64,000 nucleotides of DNA, taken from contig JARWKL010000004.1 in assembly GCA_029961685.1 (NCBI GenBank), positions 33,028,294 through 33,092,293 of the forward strand, in the 5' to 3' direction. The position numbers were made by a program, and so were the translations under genes. The DNA comes from Aristolochia californica (Eukaryota > Streptophyta > Magnoliopsida > Piperales > Aristolochiaceae). This document shows, piece after piece, positions 13,182 to 25,001 of this stretch; positions within the stretch are counted from its first letter, which is position 1; each line of letters opens with the position of its first letter. Below the pieces are notes generated by a model that searched no databases, was not told the origin of the DNA, and worked only from the letters and a program-made list of their open reading frames with translations.

Positions 13182-13527
13182 TGTTATGCAGGCAATAACA
13201 TTATTATTTTAATTATTTTTCTTTAATTTACTTTATTTTATTTCAGTTAAAGAAGTAATAGCCACAAGTGCATTATTGGAATAATTTATTTATAGGGGTA
13301 TTTTTGTAATATTTTATCTTAAACTTTGTAAGGGTGAACCCTATTTAAGGGGTAAGAGTAATGAGAAAGACAAGCATTGATTTAGGTTAAATAGGGTTTT
13401 GAATTCTCCTCAAAGAGCTCAAGGGTGTGCGTTCTCCTTAACGAACCTAGGGTTTTCAAGCTTCTTGATTTTCATCTTTATCTTCTTCCTCCCTACGAAT
13501 CCATGTGTCAGATCCTGGACTATAACA
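13182..13527 (+). repeat. E2 left LTR (family I)
   Basis: It starts TGTTATGCAGGCAATAAC and ends CTATAACA. It contains CCTATTTAAGGGG, a TATA-like element near 13342. It matches the LTRs at 159, 40686 and 56143. Confidence 0.9.
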
Positions 13528-14080
13528 ACTGGTATCAGAGCGGGAACACAATAAGAGATTCTTCGTTCTAAGAAAAATGTATTGACATACTCGATTTATT
13601 GGAAGAAATACGTGAGGGAATGCGTAGACGAGAAATTTCTACAATGGAGAGGTATATCGATGCCGTAGAAAAGAAGGTCATACGACCTAAATCCTTTGAG
13701 CACGAAAAATTCACAGAAAGATAGGCAGCAGACGCTGTCTCGGGCGAGAAGACAAGCCATGGGCCAAAAAAATTAAAAATCTCCCAAGCAGGAAAATCCT
13801 CGTCCTGCTGTTCATCGTCCAAAGTTGTTGTGGACGATTTGGGTACGACCTCAAATCCGAAATCGGGAAAATCTCCGAGAACGACCCCTAAAATTCGAAA
13901 TCAATCCACTCTTGCTCACGGCGAGTAAAACTCCTTTCCGAATAGGACAAGGTAATATTTTTGGTGATTCTTCCAAACAGGATATGCTTCCGAGAGCCCT
14001 CTGTCTCAAAAAATCTCCAAGCGGCGAAGCCCCAAAGGGCTGCTATTCGCCCTCTGTTGGAAACAAATCCGATGGGCTTT
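13528..14080 (+). repeat. E2 left leader arm (mirrored at 16109-16685)
   Basis: From the primer site onward, the leader on the plus strand is matched by the reverse complement of 16109-16685. Landmarks in both arms are GAACACAAT.AGAGATT, GAAGAAATACGTGAGGGAATG, TCCACTC.T.C.CA.GG and GGGCTGCTATTCGCC. With the LTRs, the arms form an inverted repeat of about 0.9 kb each with many scattered substitutions. The encoded text KKVIRP..DAVS.EK is shared with the E3 leader (around 41240-41310), so the arm is a broken gag-like leader. A transcript through the unit could fold into a hairpin. Confidence 0.85.
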
Positions 14081-15030
14081 GGCTTTCGGATTCTCACTCT
14101 CACTCTCAATCTCGCTCTTTGCAGTCCAGTGGAGAACCAATGTCAACGTAATTTGGGGTAAGTTTCTGAAATGCCCTCAATTGATATGTCTAAACGTTTT
14201 TCCCATGGGGATGAAGGGGCTCCAAGGGACGGAGTAGCATTGATGTTGCTCGAATTTTTGGCCTGGTGGTTTTCTGTTCCGGGAAGCAGAGAAACATAAC
14301 CATTTTGACGAAATTCTGGCTTGTGTGTATGAATTCTGAGATGAAATTTTTTGAGGGATGCCGGGAGTGATAGAAATTTTTTTTTGGGTGTTGTCTTATT
14401 TTTCTATTGCTGAAAACAGCAACAGTAAACCTCTTCCAATTTCTTCTGCACGCATGGATGAAGGACATATTTCATATTCTTCGCTGTTTAACCTTGATAA
14501 ACCGACTGATGACATTCATTATGAAGAAGATTACTCTCCTTCTGTATGGACTGCCTCTGGAGGTAAGGGTTCTTGTGCCTCAGGGCCAATGCCTTAAGCA
14601 TGAGTTCACTTATCAATTGCCTTTGAATTTAGCTCTTTTTGATGGAGGAAACGAGTCAAGCGAGAATTCTCAGATTTCTACTCAACAATTTAAGAGGCCT
14701 CCTAAAGTGAACTTGAGAAATGTGTTGAGTGGTATATATGCTATCATAACAGGTAGTTATAAGGGCCCTACTACAATAGGAGATTCACAGGGATAATGAG
14801 TCAAATTTGTCATTTCCTGGTTCTGAAAAGAATGGAGATAGAATTCTTTTGGGTAGTCAAATTGACAACGGTGTGCTGAAAATTTTCTTGTGGAGGATTT
14901 ATATCAATTTTTCTGGGACGAATTATAATATTGTAGATGCACACAACAACAATATGTCTGTTTCAAAAATGGAGAATTCCAGTCTCCTTCTGGATAACAG
15001 AGTTGTGGTGTTTGTGGAGAGCGTTCAAAG
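14081..15030 (+). other. E2 interior, unidentified (possibly further captured sequence)
   Basis: Several plus-strand open stretches lie between the leader and the glycosidase fragment, for example VPQGQCLKHEFTYQLPLNL near 14570-14630 and VNLRNVLSGIYAIITGS near 14707-14757. They look protein-like but I do not recognise them. The segment ending QRNLG at about 14158 aligns with the end of the equivalent leader block in E5 (near 50990). Confidence 0.4.
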
Positions 15031-15141
15031 ATGATGAAGTATAAAGACGCCAATCTGCCATTAAATACCAGAGTTAAAGATCTCATCGGAAGAATGCCTC
15101 TGGCTGAAAAGATCGATCAGATGACACAAGCCGATTGCTCT
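15031..15141 (+). pseudogene. Captured fragment of a GH3 beta-glucosidase/glucan exohydrolase
   Basis: The 37-codon piece reading MKYKDANLPLNTRVKDLIG then RMPLAEKIDQMTQAD matches the N-terminal start of the mature catalytic domain of plant family-3 glycoside hydrolases, secreted cell-wall enzymes. It is joined in the same frame to the vacuolar-sorting-receptor piece, with no intron or linker. The catalytic Asp region is absent, so it cannot be an enzyme. It is a fragment carried by E2. Confidence 0.75.
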
Positions 15142-16108
15142 ATGGTCTACCTAAAAAATAATCAGAATGGGTGTAAAGGTTTTGATGATGTCGGGATTTC
15201 ATTTAAGTCGATGACCAGGGCCCTGCTGACGTTAATTTTGGTCGATCGTGGAGATTGTTTTTTTGCTTTAAAGGTGTGGAATGCCCAGAATGCTAGAGCC
15301 TTAACTGTCCTTGTTGCGGATGACACCGAAGAATCATTAATAACCATGGATTCACCTCAAGAGGATGGGCCTAAGTGTGACATGCAGATGTAATTTGTGA
15401 AGGATTTCAAGGGTGCAATACAGTTACTTGAATAAGGAGGATACAACCAGTTCACACCTCACTATATAACTTGGTATTGTCCTCAGGCATTCACAATTAG
15501 CAAGCAATGCAAATCTCGGTGTATTAATCATGGGAGATATTGTGCACCTGATCCTGAACAAGATTTTAGTCAAGGATATGAAGTGAAAAACAAGGTTATT
15601 GAGAACTTGAGACAATTATGTGTTTTTAAAGTTGCAAATGAGTCCAAAAGACCTTGGGTATGGTGGGATTATGTGACAGACTTTCAAATAAGGTGCCCTA
15701 TGAAGGAAAAAAAGTACAACAAGGAATGTGTAGATACAATTATCAAATCTCTTGGACTTGACAATAAGACAATTGAGAAGTGCATGGGCAACCCAAATGC
15801 TGATGCTGACAATCCTGTGCTGAAAAAAGAGAAAGATGCTCAAGTTGATAAGGGATCCAGGGGAGATGTTACCATACTGCCTACACTTGTTGTTAATAAT
15901 CAACAATATCGAGGAAAGTTAGAGAAAGGTGTTGTACTGATGGCTATTTGTGCTAGTTTTGAGGAAACTACTGAACCTGCTGTTTGTTTGAGTGATGATA
16001 TTGAGACAAATGAATGCTTGAGCAGCAATGGCGGTTGTTGGCGAGATAAAATTGTGAATATAACAACTTCCAAGGACACATTCCGTGGAAGAGTCTGTGA
16101 GTGCCCAC
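15142..16108 (+). pseudogene. Captured, intron-less fragment of a vacuolar sorting receptor
   Basis: Vacuolar sorting receptors (VSR/BP-80 type) bind cargo in the Golgi and prevacuolar compartment. The piece covers the later protease-associated domain (GISFKSMTRALLTLILVDRGD, DRGDCFFALKVWNAQ), the central Cys-rich part ([70 protein letters not shown]) and the start of the EGF-like repeat ([12 protein letters not shown]). Signal peptide, transmembrane segment and cytosolic tail are missing. There is a frame break near 15390 and a stop at about 15432. In plants this region is normally split by introns; here it is continuous, which implies capture from spliced mRNA. Confidence 0.9.
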
Positions 16109-16685
16109 CGGATTTGTTTCCGACGGCGCCAACAGAGCCTCATCAGTTTCCAGTGGCGAATAGCAGCCCTTTGGGGATTTACCGCTTTGAGATTTTTTGA
16201 GACAGAGGGCTCTAAAAAACATATCCTGGTTGGAAGAATCGCCAAAAATATTACCTTCTCTTGTTCGGAAAGGAGTTTTGCTCACCATGGGTAGGAGTGG
16301 ATTGACTTTGGATTTTCGGGGTGCTTCTCGGAGAATTTCATGCTTCCCGATTTCGGATTTGAGGTCACACCCAAATCGTCCACAGCGACTTCGGACGGTG
16401 AACAACAGGACGAGGATTTCCCTGCTCGGGAAATTTTAAATTTTTCTGGCCCATGGCCTATCTTCTCATCCAAGATAGTGTATGCTGCCTTTCCTTCTAT
16501 GAATTTTTTGTGCTCGGAGGATTTAGGTCGGATGACCTTCTTTTATGCGGCATCGATATACCTCTCCATTGCAGAAATTTCTCGTCTACGCATTCCCTCA
16601 CGTATTTCTTCCAATAAATCAAGTATGGCAATACATTTTTCATGGAACGAAAAATCTCTCATTGTGTTCTCGCTCTGATACCAGT
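16109..16685 (-). repeat. E2 right leader arm, inverted
   Basis: This is the reverse-complement counterpart of 13528-14080. It begins directly after the vacuolar-sorting-receptor fragment, at CCGGATTTGTTTCCGACGG. Read on the minus strand it starts at primer site ACTGGTATCAGAGCG and runs back toward the captured genes. Confidence 0.85.
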
Positions 16686-17040
16686 TGTTATGGTCCCGGA
16701 CCTAACACATGGATTTATAGGGAGGAAGAAGAGAAAGAAGAAAATCAAGCCAAAGGGAAGCTTGAAAACCTTAGGTTCGTTAAGGAGAACGCACACCCCT
16801 GAGCCCATTGAGGAGAACTTAAAAATGTGTTTAACCTAAATCAATGCTTGTCTTTCTTATTACTCTTACCCCTTAAATAGGGTTCACCCTTAAAAGGTTT
16901 GAGATAAAATATTATAAAAATACCCCTATAAATAAAGTATTCCAAAAATACCCCTATGACCTATTAATTCTTTAACTGAAATAAAATAAAGTAAATTAAA
17001 GAAAAATAATTAAAATATTAATGTTATTGCGTGGATAACA
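16686..17040 (-). repeat. E2 right LTR (family I), inverted
   Basis: Read on the minus strand it starts TGTTATCCACGCAATAAC and ends GGACCATAACA, the same orientation of U3-R-U5 as the left LTR but on the opposite strand. Confidence 0.9.
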
Positions 17041-17361
17041 GAAGGATTCACAAAGATTACCACGAGTTGGTTAGAAGATCAAGTGGACCCACAAAGATAG
17101 CCACGAGCTGGCATCTTTATCTTATGGTCACCTCCTCATAAAACAATTCTAGTTCTAGTCATGTTAGTCTTCTATTTATATTGGGTTATTTAATTATGCT
17201 AGGATTTATCTTTAAGTGTTAGAGTTTGGGTGTAATTGGGACAAAGGTAGTTTAATTGTAATTGGACTCTACTACCTTCCTCTTTTATAAATAAAGGTTC
17301 ATGTACTCTGATTATAATAAGTCAATGAAGTATTTATCTTTTCCATAAATTCAACAATACA

Positions 17362-18540
17362 TAATATTAGTAATTTATAAAAAATAAGATGAAGAAACTA
17401 TTCTATTTTAAAAAGTAGATATTATAAGAGTGACCATTACATGAAGGCGATGTACCATCAGAGTTCTCAACACTAGCATCATGGATCAGGCGGATACATG
17501 GTTCTATCTGTGGATGAGAGGGTAGCTCTAGGTCTGATAGCCATGACTCAAGTTGTTATCGGTGGGACAACCACATAGACTCCTCCAATGGCTGAGATAA
17601 AAGGTATGACCATCTAGGTGGCATGTTGGTGGATCACATAGTTGATTAATACAATTTGACTAACATTAAATAGAACAAAAATACATGGTCTAATTTGCTT
17701 ATTATTAAAATTATTAATTGTAATGTTACATGTACATCTAACATAGGCCATCCTCGACTAATCCTGATATTGCTCGCTTTCTTCTTCTATATCCCTGTCT
17801 TCTTCTTCTTCATTCACTTCTTCGACTTCATCATCTTCTTCTTCCCATTGTCTTCTTCTTCTTCCTCATCCTCATCATTCTATTTTTTAGTTTTTAAGCC
17901 CTTGCTCATCTTCATAAAAAATAAAATAATTTCTTGGTCGTTGTGCTTGTGTTCTAGCGGCTACTCCCCAAATGGACACTGATGAAGGCTTAATAGGAAT
18001 ATTGCTCCTGACTAACGTTACCTCTTCATCATCTTGTTGGAAATTGTGAAGCCATCGAGAGAACAAGTCCTACTACTAAGCTTTTGTGCCCTCAATGGTG
18101 GTATTTTGTTGCTCCAAAGCAGCATACACATTTTGATTTACCACTCTTTGTATGATGTTCCATGGACAACCATATTTATCAGTAATTTTTTTTCTAGAAA
18201 CATGACTTTTGTCGTTGAAATTAGTTTTGGTGAGAAAAATCACAAAAAAGTCAATCTTCTTATAGTGACACCAGTCTAGACCCACAAAATGATTTTCAAC
18301 ACCGCCTACTTATCTAATGGCTCATATAGCAACTCACACACTTCCTAACTTTCTACTTCTCTGCCACAACTTCTCTTAAACAATTTCAGGGTCTGGATAG
18401 TGTTGTCTACTTAATGTTTAATCCAATTATAAGGATCACTTGCTTACAATATAAGCCAATATAAATTGCCTCCCAATAGGAAAATTTTAACAATCCAAGC
18501 ACAACCAAATAAGAACACAAATATTAAGTACCTACTCAAG
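17362..18540. other. Degenerate region with an acidic coding remnant on the minus strand
   Basis: No intact gene. On the minus strand, 17740-18290 reads as a broken frame with an acidic Glu/Asp-rich run (the plus strand is CTTCTTCTTC-rich at 17780-17880) and upstream text such as CPWNIIQRVVNQNVYAALEQ. It may be a decayed transposon or gene exon, but I cannot assign a family. No LTR or terminal repeat was recognised around it. Confidence 0.35.
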
Positions 18541-21500
18541 GTAACTAGTAGCTTAAAATAATCTTTAATGATTTAATTTTAAAATAAAGATAACTCATAA
18601 TAACATTTAATGACTTGATTTGAAAATATTTTCAGGTCAAGATTTATTCATATGAAAATTTAAGCTCAATATAATTCTGGGATTGGCTTTTCAAGTTAGG
18701 GAATACATATAATGTAACTCAATGTAATAATTGATTTGAAAGTATAAACCCACGAGTACTAATTTGAATCTTAACATACTAAAACTAGTTCAATATACTG
18801 CACCAAGTATCATTGATATATCTTAAAGTATATGCAAGTAAATACTTGGATTATTAATTGCAATCTTAAATTGTCATGGAAATCTTATCTCCAAATTTCA
18901 ATACTTTGCAAAAGTCCTTTCAAATGCCTCAAATAAAACAATGTACAAGTATGTATTGATATAATTTGATAATAAAAGATGCTACAAAATTGATTTCAAG
19001 TGATAGTCATTCATGCAACTACTCACAATGTAAAGCTGAATCAAATACGAAGTTAAAATCACTTGGCACATGTTCAACAAAATCAAAACCAAGTATTCAA
19101 TTTGAAAGAACAAGTATTAAAATACTAATCTCAATATAGCAAACTATCAAATTTGGCATTCTTTCAAGCTTTGGAGGAGGAAAAAACTTCTCAAATCGTG
19201 TGTGAGGGCTTGGGAGACTCGGCTTTCATAGTGGCAAGGAGCATAATTCATTTTGGGTGAGTTTGAGTTAAACAAGACAAGTTCCAACATTCAAAAAACT
19301 AGTTGCAATGGCTAGAAAATGACTTCTTCTCATTTAAAAAAATGATTAAAAGGGTTCAAAATTTATGTAAAATATGTATTAAATCATTTTTTAATAATAG
19401 AAAAAATGATAGATCAATTGAAAAATATGGAAACCTATAGCTCCAAAAATTGAGCTTGAAAGATTGCAAATTTGAATTTCTACACAAAGTAGTCGATTGC
19501 TTTAAAATGTGTTCAACTTCTTTCGCTATGTTAAACCCCTTATGATGTTTTCCCTTCTACTGAAGAGGTCAACTCCTTGCAAAAGTGGTTGACTAGTTTT
19601 TACCTCAAAATTTGTTGTTTTTAGTGGTTGACTCTTTTCTTACTCAATGTAGTCAACTCCTTTCGCTATGTTAAACCCCTTATGATGTTTTCCCTTCTAC
19701 TGAAGAGGTCAACTCCTTGCAAAAGTGGTTGACTACTTTTTACCTCAAAATTTGTCGTTTTTAGTGGTTGACTCTTTTCTTACTCAATGTAGTCAACTCC
19801 TTTAGAATTTGGTTGACTTCTTTTCACCTTATACCTCAATTTTCTTCATCTCTTGCTAGGGGTGTATGGCCTCCTTTTGGGGTATATTTTTTCCTTCTTC
19901 CTACTACCTTTGTTTTCTCCTTTTAAATTTTCCTACCCACTATGCTCATTGGACACTCTTGTTCTCATGTTCAACGCTCTAAATTTGAAGTGACTTCTTC
20001 ATCTCTTCTGTGCATTACCTTTCATTTGGTTTAATTTTCATTTCTCCTGAATTCTTGCATAAAATAACCCAAGGCTCCATTTCTCTTACTAACTCTCTAG
20101 TTCATTTTGAGTTTCCTTTTTTTTTTTTTTCAGACATGAAAATAAGATTTTTGCAGATAAGTATCTTCTTGTAATCCTTTGTTAATTTCTTCCAAAGTTC
20201 TTATCATATCCTCTTGCATAAACTTCCTTCACTTCCTCCTTTCATACTTGAACCTATTGAGGTACTTTAATTCACTTTTCATGTATGTCATCACCAATCA
20301 AATTTTTTCGGTAATAAACTGTTAGAATTCAAATTCTTCTTTGTGCGCCAAGGTTTGAAGCTCATGATAATTCCATTTTAGCATATTTTCACTTTGAGTT
20401 TTATAGGGATATTCCTATATAAGGAAGTTCAAGAGAAAGGTTGGAGTGGGTTATGTAAGTGGTCACATCTAGTCAAACACAATTTGATATTCAAATTAGG
20501 CTCAAGTCTAGGTTCACATCTCAAGATTTCCAAATCTTGACCTAAAACTAGTGTGCTTTTTCAAGATCTACACAAATTTAACTATGAGATCAAGATCTTC
20601 CTTAATTCTATAGGAAGTGAATGCCTAGTTCTCATTTGCACTTATAGACAGGTTTGAATAACACTATGCATATTCAAACAAACTTTAAAGTTTTATAGTC
20701 AGCTACGTATGACACTTATGCATGTACTCCAATTCATGGTTAAAAATCATAATTATAATAATCAAGCAAAGAATCAAATCATTAATTTTATAATACTAGC
20801 ATAATTAATTTTCTTTGTCAAGAAATTGTGATTTTTGAGATCTTTAATGCAAACCATATCATTAGTGCATTTGATTTCAAGTGCAGCTATTATGGATATT
20901 TATGCCCATAATGGTTATGAGCATTTCATTGGTTCAATGGTCCACTTGGGTCACTGAATTTTACAAATAATGTGAAGCTAATGCTAGTCAAAGTTTTCTA
21001 TACCAAGCAATTCTAGGAATACAAAGCAATTATAAGATTAATTTGTGTGATGGAATATGCATTCACCGCACTTTAGGCATATGTCACCCTATGAGGTCTA
21101 CCTCTCTTATTCATTTTCTTTCTGATGCAAGAGTTGAGGAGACTATGGATTTTTTAATTTTGAGCTCAATGCTTGATCCAAAACTGTTGGTATGGCAGTA
21201 GGAAAAATTCTTTTGTTTAGAGGGGGCATAATGAACTTTCCTCTTCTAATAAATCAATCATTCTCTTTCAATGTTCAGCCATGGACAAATAGCTCTTGCT
21301 CATTTCATTTCAAGATGGAAGATCACATTGAATCCATACATCAAAATAATCAAACATTATTTTACAATAATGGAGCATGTCATTTGAACTGTAATAGAAG
21401 ACTCACATGTCTTGAAAGACTTAGATACTTCAGACTCCGTTCGGCTGTGGACACTTCTACATTTAAGCATATGGAAGTTCCTCAAACAAGCTCAAATAGT

Positions 21501-22826
21501 TATTCCAAAAAAACATTCATATCCACAATGTCAGCTTGCTTATATAATTTGTACACAATGCAAACTACTAAGACAAGACAATTTTCAAATTCTTGCTCGT
21601 ATTCGTCTCTCATAAGATTCAACATTCACTATTTATAACCAAACTGTTAAAATGATTGATATAATTTGAAAATAGAAGAGGTTGCAAAACTGAATTCACG
21701 CAACTTTTCACAATATAGTGGTTGAATAAAATATAAACTTAAAATCACTTGGTGCACATTTAACAAACTCTAATTATTCAAGAAGGATTTAAAAGAACAA
21801 ATATTGAAATACTTAGTTTAGTAGAGAAAAATATTGGCTACAACTTCCTTTTAAGCTTAGGAGGAGGGAAAAAATTTCCAAATCATGTGTGGGGGATTGA
21901 GAGACTTGGTTTTCACCATGGAAAGGAGCATAGTTCATTTGGGACGAGTTCGTATTAAAAAGCACAAATTCCAACAATGAAAAAACTTGTCATTATGGCT
22001 AAAAAATGACTTTTGGTCATTTAGTAAAAATGGTTTTAAAATATGTCCAAAAAATCTGAAAAATATACATTTAAATCCTATTTTTTATGTTGAATACAAT
22101 GTCAGTCACTTGCACAATTTGGAAACCTACAACTCCCGAAACTAAGCTTAAATGATTACATATTTGAATTTTTACACAAAGCAATGAACTACTTTAGAAT
22201 GTGGTCGACTTCTTTCGTCGTGTTCCTCCCTTACAATATTTTCCTCCTACTGAAGAAGTCAACTCCTTTGTAAAAGTGGTTGACTATTTTGATGTGGTCA
22301 AATCTTTTTGACCCCAAAACTTATTATTTTTAATTGTCGACTCCTTTCTTACTCAATATAGTCGAATCCTTTTGAATATGGTTGACTTCTTATCACTTCA
22401 TACTTCAATTCTTCATTTCTCTTACTAATGTGGTTGACTCCTTAGCACTTCAACACTTCATCTCTTCTACTAAAGCAATCAACTCCTTACTATGTGGTTG
22501 TCTTCTTTTATTATTTTTACTCTTTTACCCTCTTTTTGAATTGATCATTTTGATGTTTGACCAAACGGTCTTTAGTAGAGCTTATTCTCTCTCTTATTCG
22601 ACCAGACAATATTGTTAATCTATGCGAACGGTGTGTTTTCTGGCATGAGCTACTTGCTAACTCTTTTTGTATGGGTCATCTGGTCAAACCATGCTTGGTC
22701 AATCGGATATGCTACCAAAAATCTCTTCTAGGGATTTTTAGCAACATGACCTACTAATGCACATTATTAGTAACTCAAATATTTGTTATCATCAAAACTA
22801 TCTCAATGGGGATCTTGAGACTAACA
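18541..22826 (-). mobile_element. Decayed long-LTR (Sire-like copia) sequences, two direct copies
   Basis: Two diverged direct repeats are visible, about 18950-19860 and 21655-22450. Shared text includes ATTGATATAATTTGA.AAT, AAAATCACTTGG, GGAGGAGG.AAAAA.TTC, GGAGCATA.TTCATTT and GTCAACTCCTT..AAAAGTGGTTGACT. The right copy continues to CTAACA at 22826. On the minus strand this end reads TGTTAGTCTCAAGATCC..TTTTGATGATAACAAA, a form typical of long copia LTRs and similar to the C3 LTR start at 57787. I infer remnants of one or two minus-strand LTRs. No gag or pol is recognisable between them. Confidence 0.5.
19512..19811. repeat. Tandem duplication, 2 x 150 bp, inside the decayed LTR
   Basis: The block with TTTCGCTATGTTAAACCCC, CTACTGAAGAGGTCAACTCC and AGTGGTTGACTCTTTTC occurs twice (TTTCGCTATG at 19521 and 19671). 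Only a handful of differences separate the copies, far fewer than separate this region from its homologue at 22150-22400. The duplication is therefore much younger than the LTR. Confidence 0.93.
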
Positions 22827-24699
22827 TGCTCGACACATAGTTTCTCAAAACAAGTGGAGAAAAATAGATACAACTTTTAGAATCTATTTGACAAATGGGA
22901 TAATTAATATTTATAATTGTACATGATAGATTAATCAAGTCTATAAAACTTTTTATTTAGCTGTCAACTGTTATAAAAAAACAAGAAATCTCAATGAACA
23001 AAAATGAGAATCAAACAATTTATATACCTTTTTATGATTTTGTCATGTATCTAACTTATTTTTTGAGTGCATTTCTATCAATTTTCAAACGTATCTTTAG
23101 ATAAGCAAAAGATTATATATCTCACTTTTTAGTCTTTTACACTTGTGACTCTTTGTTAATTAATACATAAAAAAAAAGAGAGGCTAACTATCTTTTTGGA
23201 ACGTAATTTTGAATGTCAATCCAAACAAAGTATGTTTGATAACTGAATCCGATTAATTAATTGTAAACCTGATTTACGAAATCATGGTCAATATAGTGAG
23301 AGTATAATTAATTAATATGGCATCGCTGCCCTTTTGATACTAGTGTTATATTATATGACATAACTTATTAGGATAGGATCAGGCAGCTTCTTATCTTCCT
23401 TACCGATCTTCTCATCTGCTCATTTGCAGACAAACAACAACTTGAAGAATATTAATCTTGTGTAAGGTCGGATTTTACCAGTTTTAAATCCTTAAACTAA
23501 GTGATTAAACAAAGGATAAGCTGATATGATAACGACGAGATACATTGTCTCATGTTCGTTGGAAAAATTAAAGAAATGCTCCGGTCGAGATTAAGACAAA
23601 TTGAAACACTTAAGTGTTCGAAGCACGTTTTGATTAAGGAATTGCAAGTGGGAGTTACAAAAGCCTGCGTCAGCGAGCACTGAATTAACCCGAGTTTAAT
23701 AGGCTTAATTAGAAAAAGAAAAAGAAATTAAACACGAATGATGAAGCTTATCTCGAAAGCGTGAAAATTAGTTTAGCTTAGATGTGGATGGCAATTTGTA
23801 ATTTGACTGCGAACATCTCTGTGTTTGGAAACGATGACTTAGGGTGAAGAAATTCGACTCGATAGAGAGAATATTGAGAAATTCATGAACCTGAGCTCAG
23901 CTTTTTTGGTATTAATCCACCTTCTCCTTTGACTCATTGGTATTAATCCACCTTCTCTTTTGACTCATCCACTGCTTTTGCAATCTGCACTCATTTGATG
24001 TTGCAAAACATTTTATTCACCTTTGGCGATTAAAATACACATCCACGACTTTTACCTGTTCTGCTTTCCTTCTTTTCTCCTTTTCTCTTCCCCTTCGTCG
24101 GTCGCTTTGTGCTTTTTTCTGGAGCAGGTCGGCCAGGCTTGGAAACTTTATATATTTATAATATATTTTTTCTCATTGTAACTTCTCTATTAGGGATGTC
24201 AGTGGAGTTGTGTTTCAAATGGAAATTACCCTGGGATAGGGTCGCACAAGCGTTGGGTTGGGACTCCCCCAACTCACTTAATGTGGGATATGGTGAAGCA
24301 ACTCCTCACAAGTTTGGGTTATGGGCGTGTTTTTGGAATATATATACATATACCCCGAAATTTTTTAATTGAATATTTTTAGTTAATTTATTCTTTAAAT
24401 TCATTGCGATTTTATTTGTTAACCAATATATAAATCAACTCTATTGAGGGGTGGGATAAGGTTGCAAGACAAAATAGGATCGAAAAATTAATCTCATGAT
24501 GGAGTTGGGTAGGGATGAGGTTGTGAAGTGTGTTAGAAAACCAATCCTGTCATGGAGCAAGAAAATGGCTACTTTACAAGGTGGGTTTGGGTTTGGAGGA
24601 CTCTTTGTAAATAAATTTAATTTGATAATATAATTTTAGAAAATGATTAGAGTTAGGGTCGGAGAGGGAAAGGAGGCTAGACTTGAGTCTACGGAAGGG
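22827..24699. other. Intergenic DNA, no gene seen
   Basis: No recognisable coding sequence. A 31-bp tandem duplication (TTGGTATTAATCCACCTTCTC..TTTGACTCA) lies at 23906-23967. 24180-24560 has GGGATGAGG and GGGTTGGG type motifs like those at 8370-8600. Confidence 0.5.
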
Positions 24700-25001
24700 G
24701 GATAAATGGAGATAAGAGGATCAGGCTCGTCAAAGGGAGTCCTCCACCTTGGGTTCCAGGGGAACTCCGACCCTGGTTCGTTGAAGGAGAACACAGATCC
24801 TAGTAAGTTTTTGCTTAGTCCTTCATTCCTTCCCGATGGCCCAATAAGCTAAAGTTTATTATAATACTGCCCTTGTGGGCTTCCTACTTGATATTAATCA
24901 TGTAAAAGCACATATACTGGCTAATGCACTTCACTTCTCCCCTGAGTCACCTACTCGTCCGCGTCCCCTTTGGAGTACTCATTCTGCTATCAAGTCCAAC
25001 A
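24700..25001 (-). repeat. G1 3' LTR (U5 end missing)
   Basis: On the minus strand it starts TGTTGGACTTGATAGCAGAATG after CCAGGAGGGGAGTGA. It matches 56823-56472, including CAAGTAGGAAGCCCAC and CTAAGCAAAAACTTAC.AGGATC. Homology stops near 24700, short of the ..ACTCGGTCCATGGTC end present at 40563, so the end was deleted or replaced. Confidence 0.75.

Larger units (their letters stand above)
13182..17040. mobile_element. E2: gene-capturing element with LTRs in inverted orientation
   Basis: The left LTR (13182-13527) is in plus orientation and is followed by primer site ACTGGTATCAGAGCGGG. The right LTR (16686-17040) is the same family but reverse-complemented, preceded by the reversed primer site. 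Thus both outer ends are U3 starts (TGTTAT..., ...ATAACA). The insertion site carries AAAGG on the left (13177-13181) and GAAGG on the right (17041-17045). Sister LTRs read AAGAAGG here, so this is a 5-bp duplication with one mutation, and the whole unit integrated as one event. Inside are mirrored leader arms and host-gene fragments. No gag or pol enzyme domains are present. Confidence 0.88.
13008..17356 (+). mobile_element. Solo copia LTR, split by E2
   Basis: The two pieces, 13008-13181 and 17041-17356, together make one LTR of the family seen at 59276 and 61523. Shared segments include GATGGGCCCAAACC, AAGAAGTAGGACCCAC, CTTATCTTTAAGTGTTAGAG and CCATAAATTCAACA. It is flanked by the 5-bp target-site duplication ATACA (13003-13007 and 17357-17361) and has no internal region, so it is a solo LTR left by LTR-LTR recombination. 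E2 inserted later. Confidence 0.88.

Noticed and set aside
15142..16108. Vacuolar sorting receptor as a functional gene
   Set aside because: It lacks signal peptide, transmembrane segment and tail, has a frame break and a stop, and lies between mirrored leader arms of an LTR element.
17740..18290. Possible transposase or acidic nuclear protein on the minus strand
   Set aside because: The reading is too broken and I cannot tie it to any family; kept only as a degenerate coding remnant.
18950..22450. Reading the two diverged repeats as the LTR pair of one element
   Set aside because: The left copy lacks a recognisable LTR start and no primer site or polypurine tract borders were found, so the pairing is not demonstrated.
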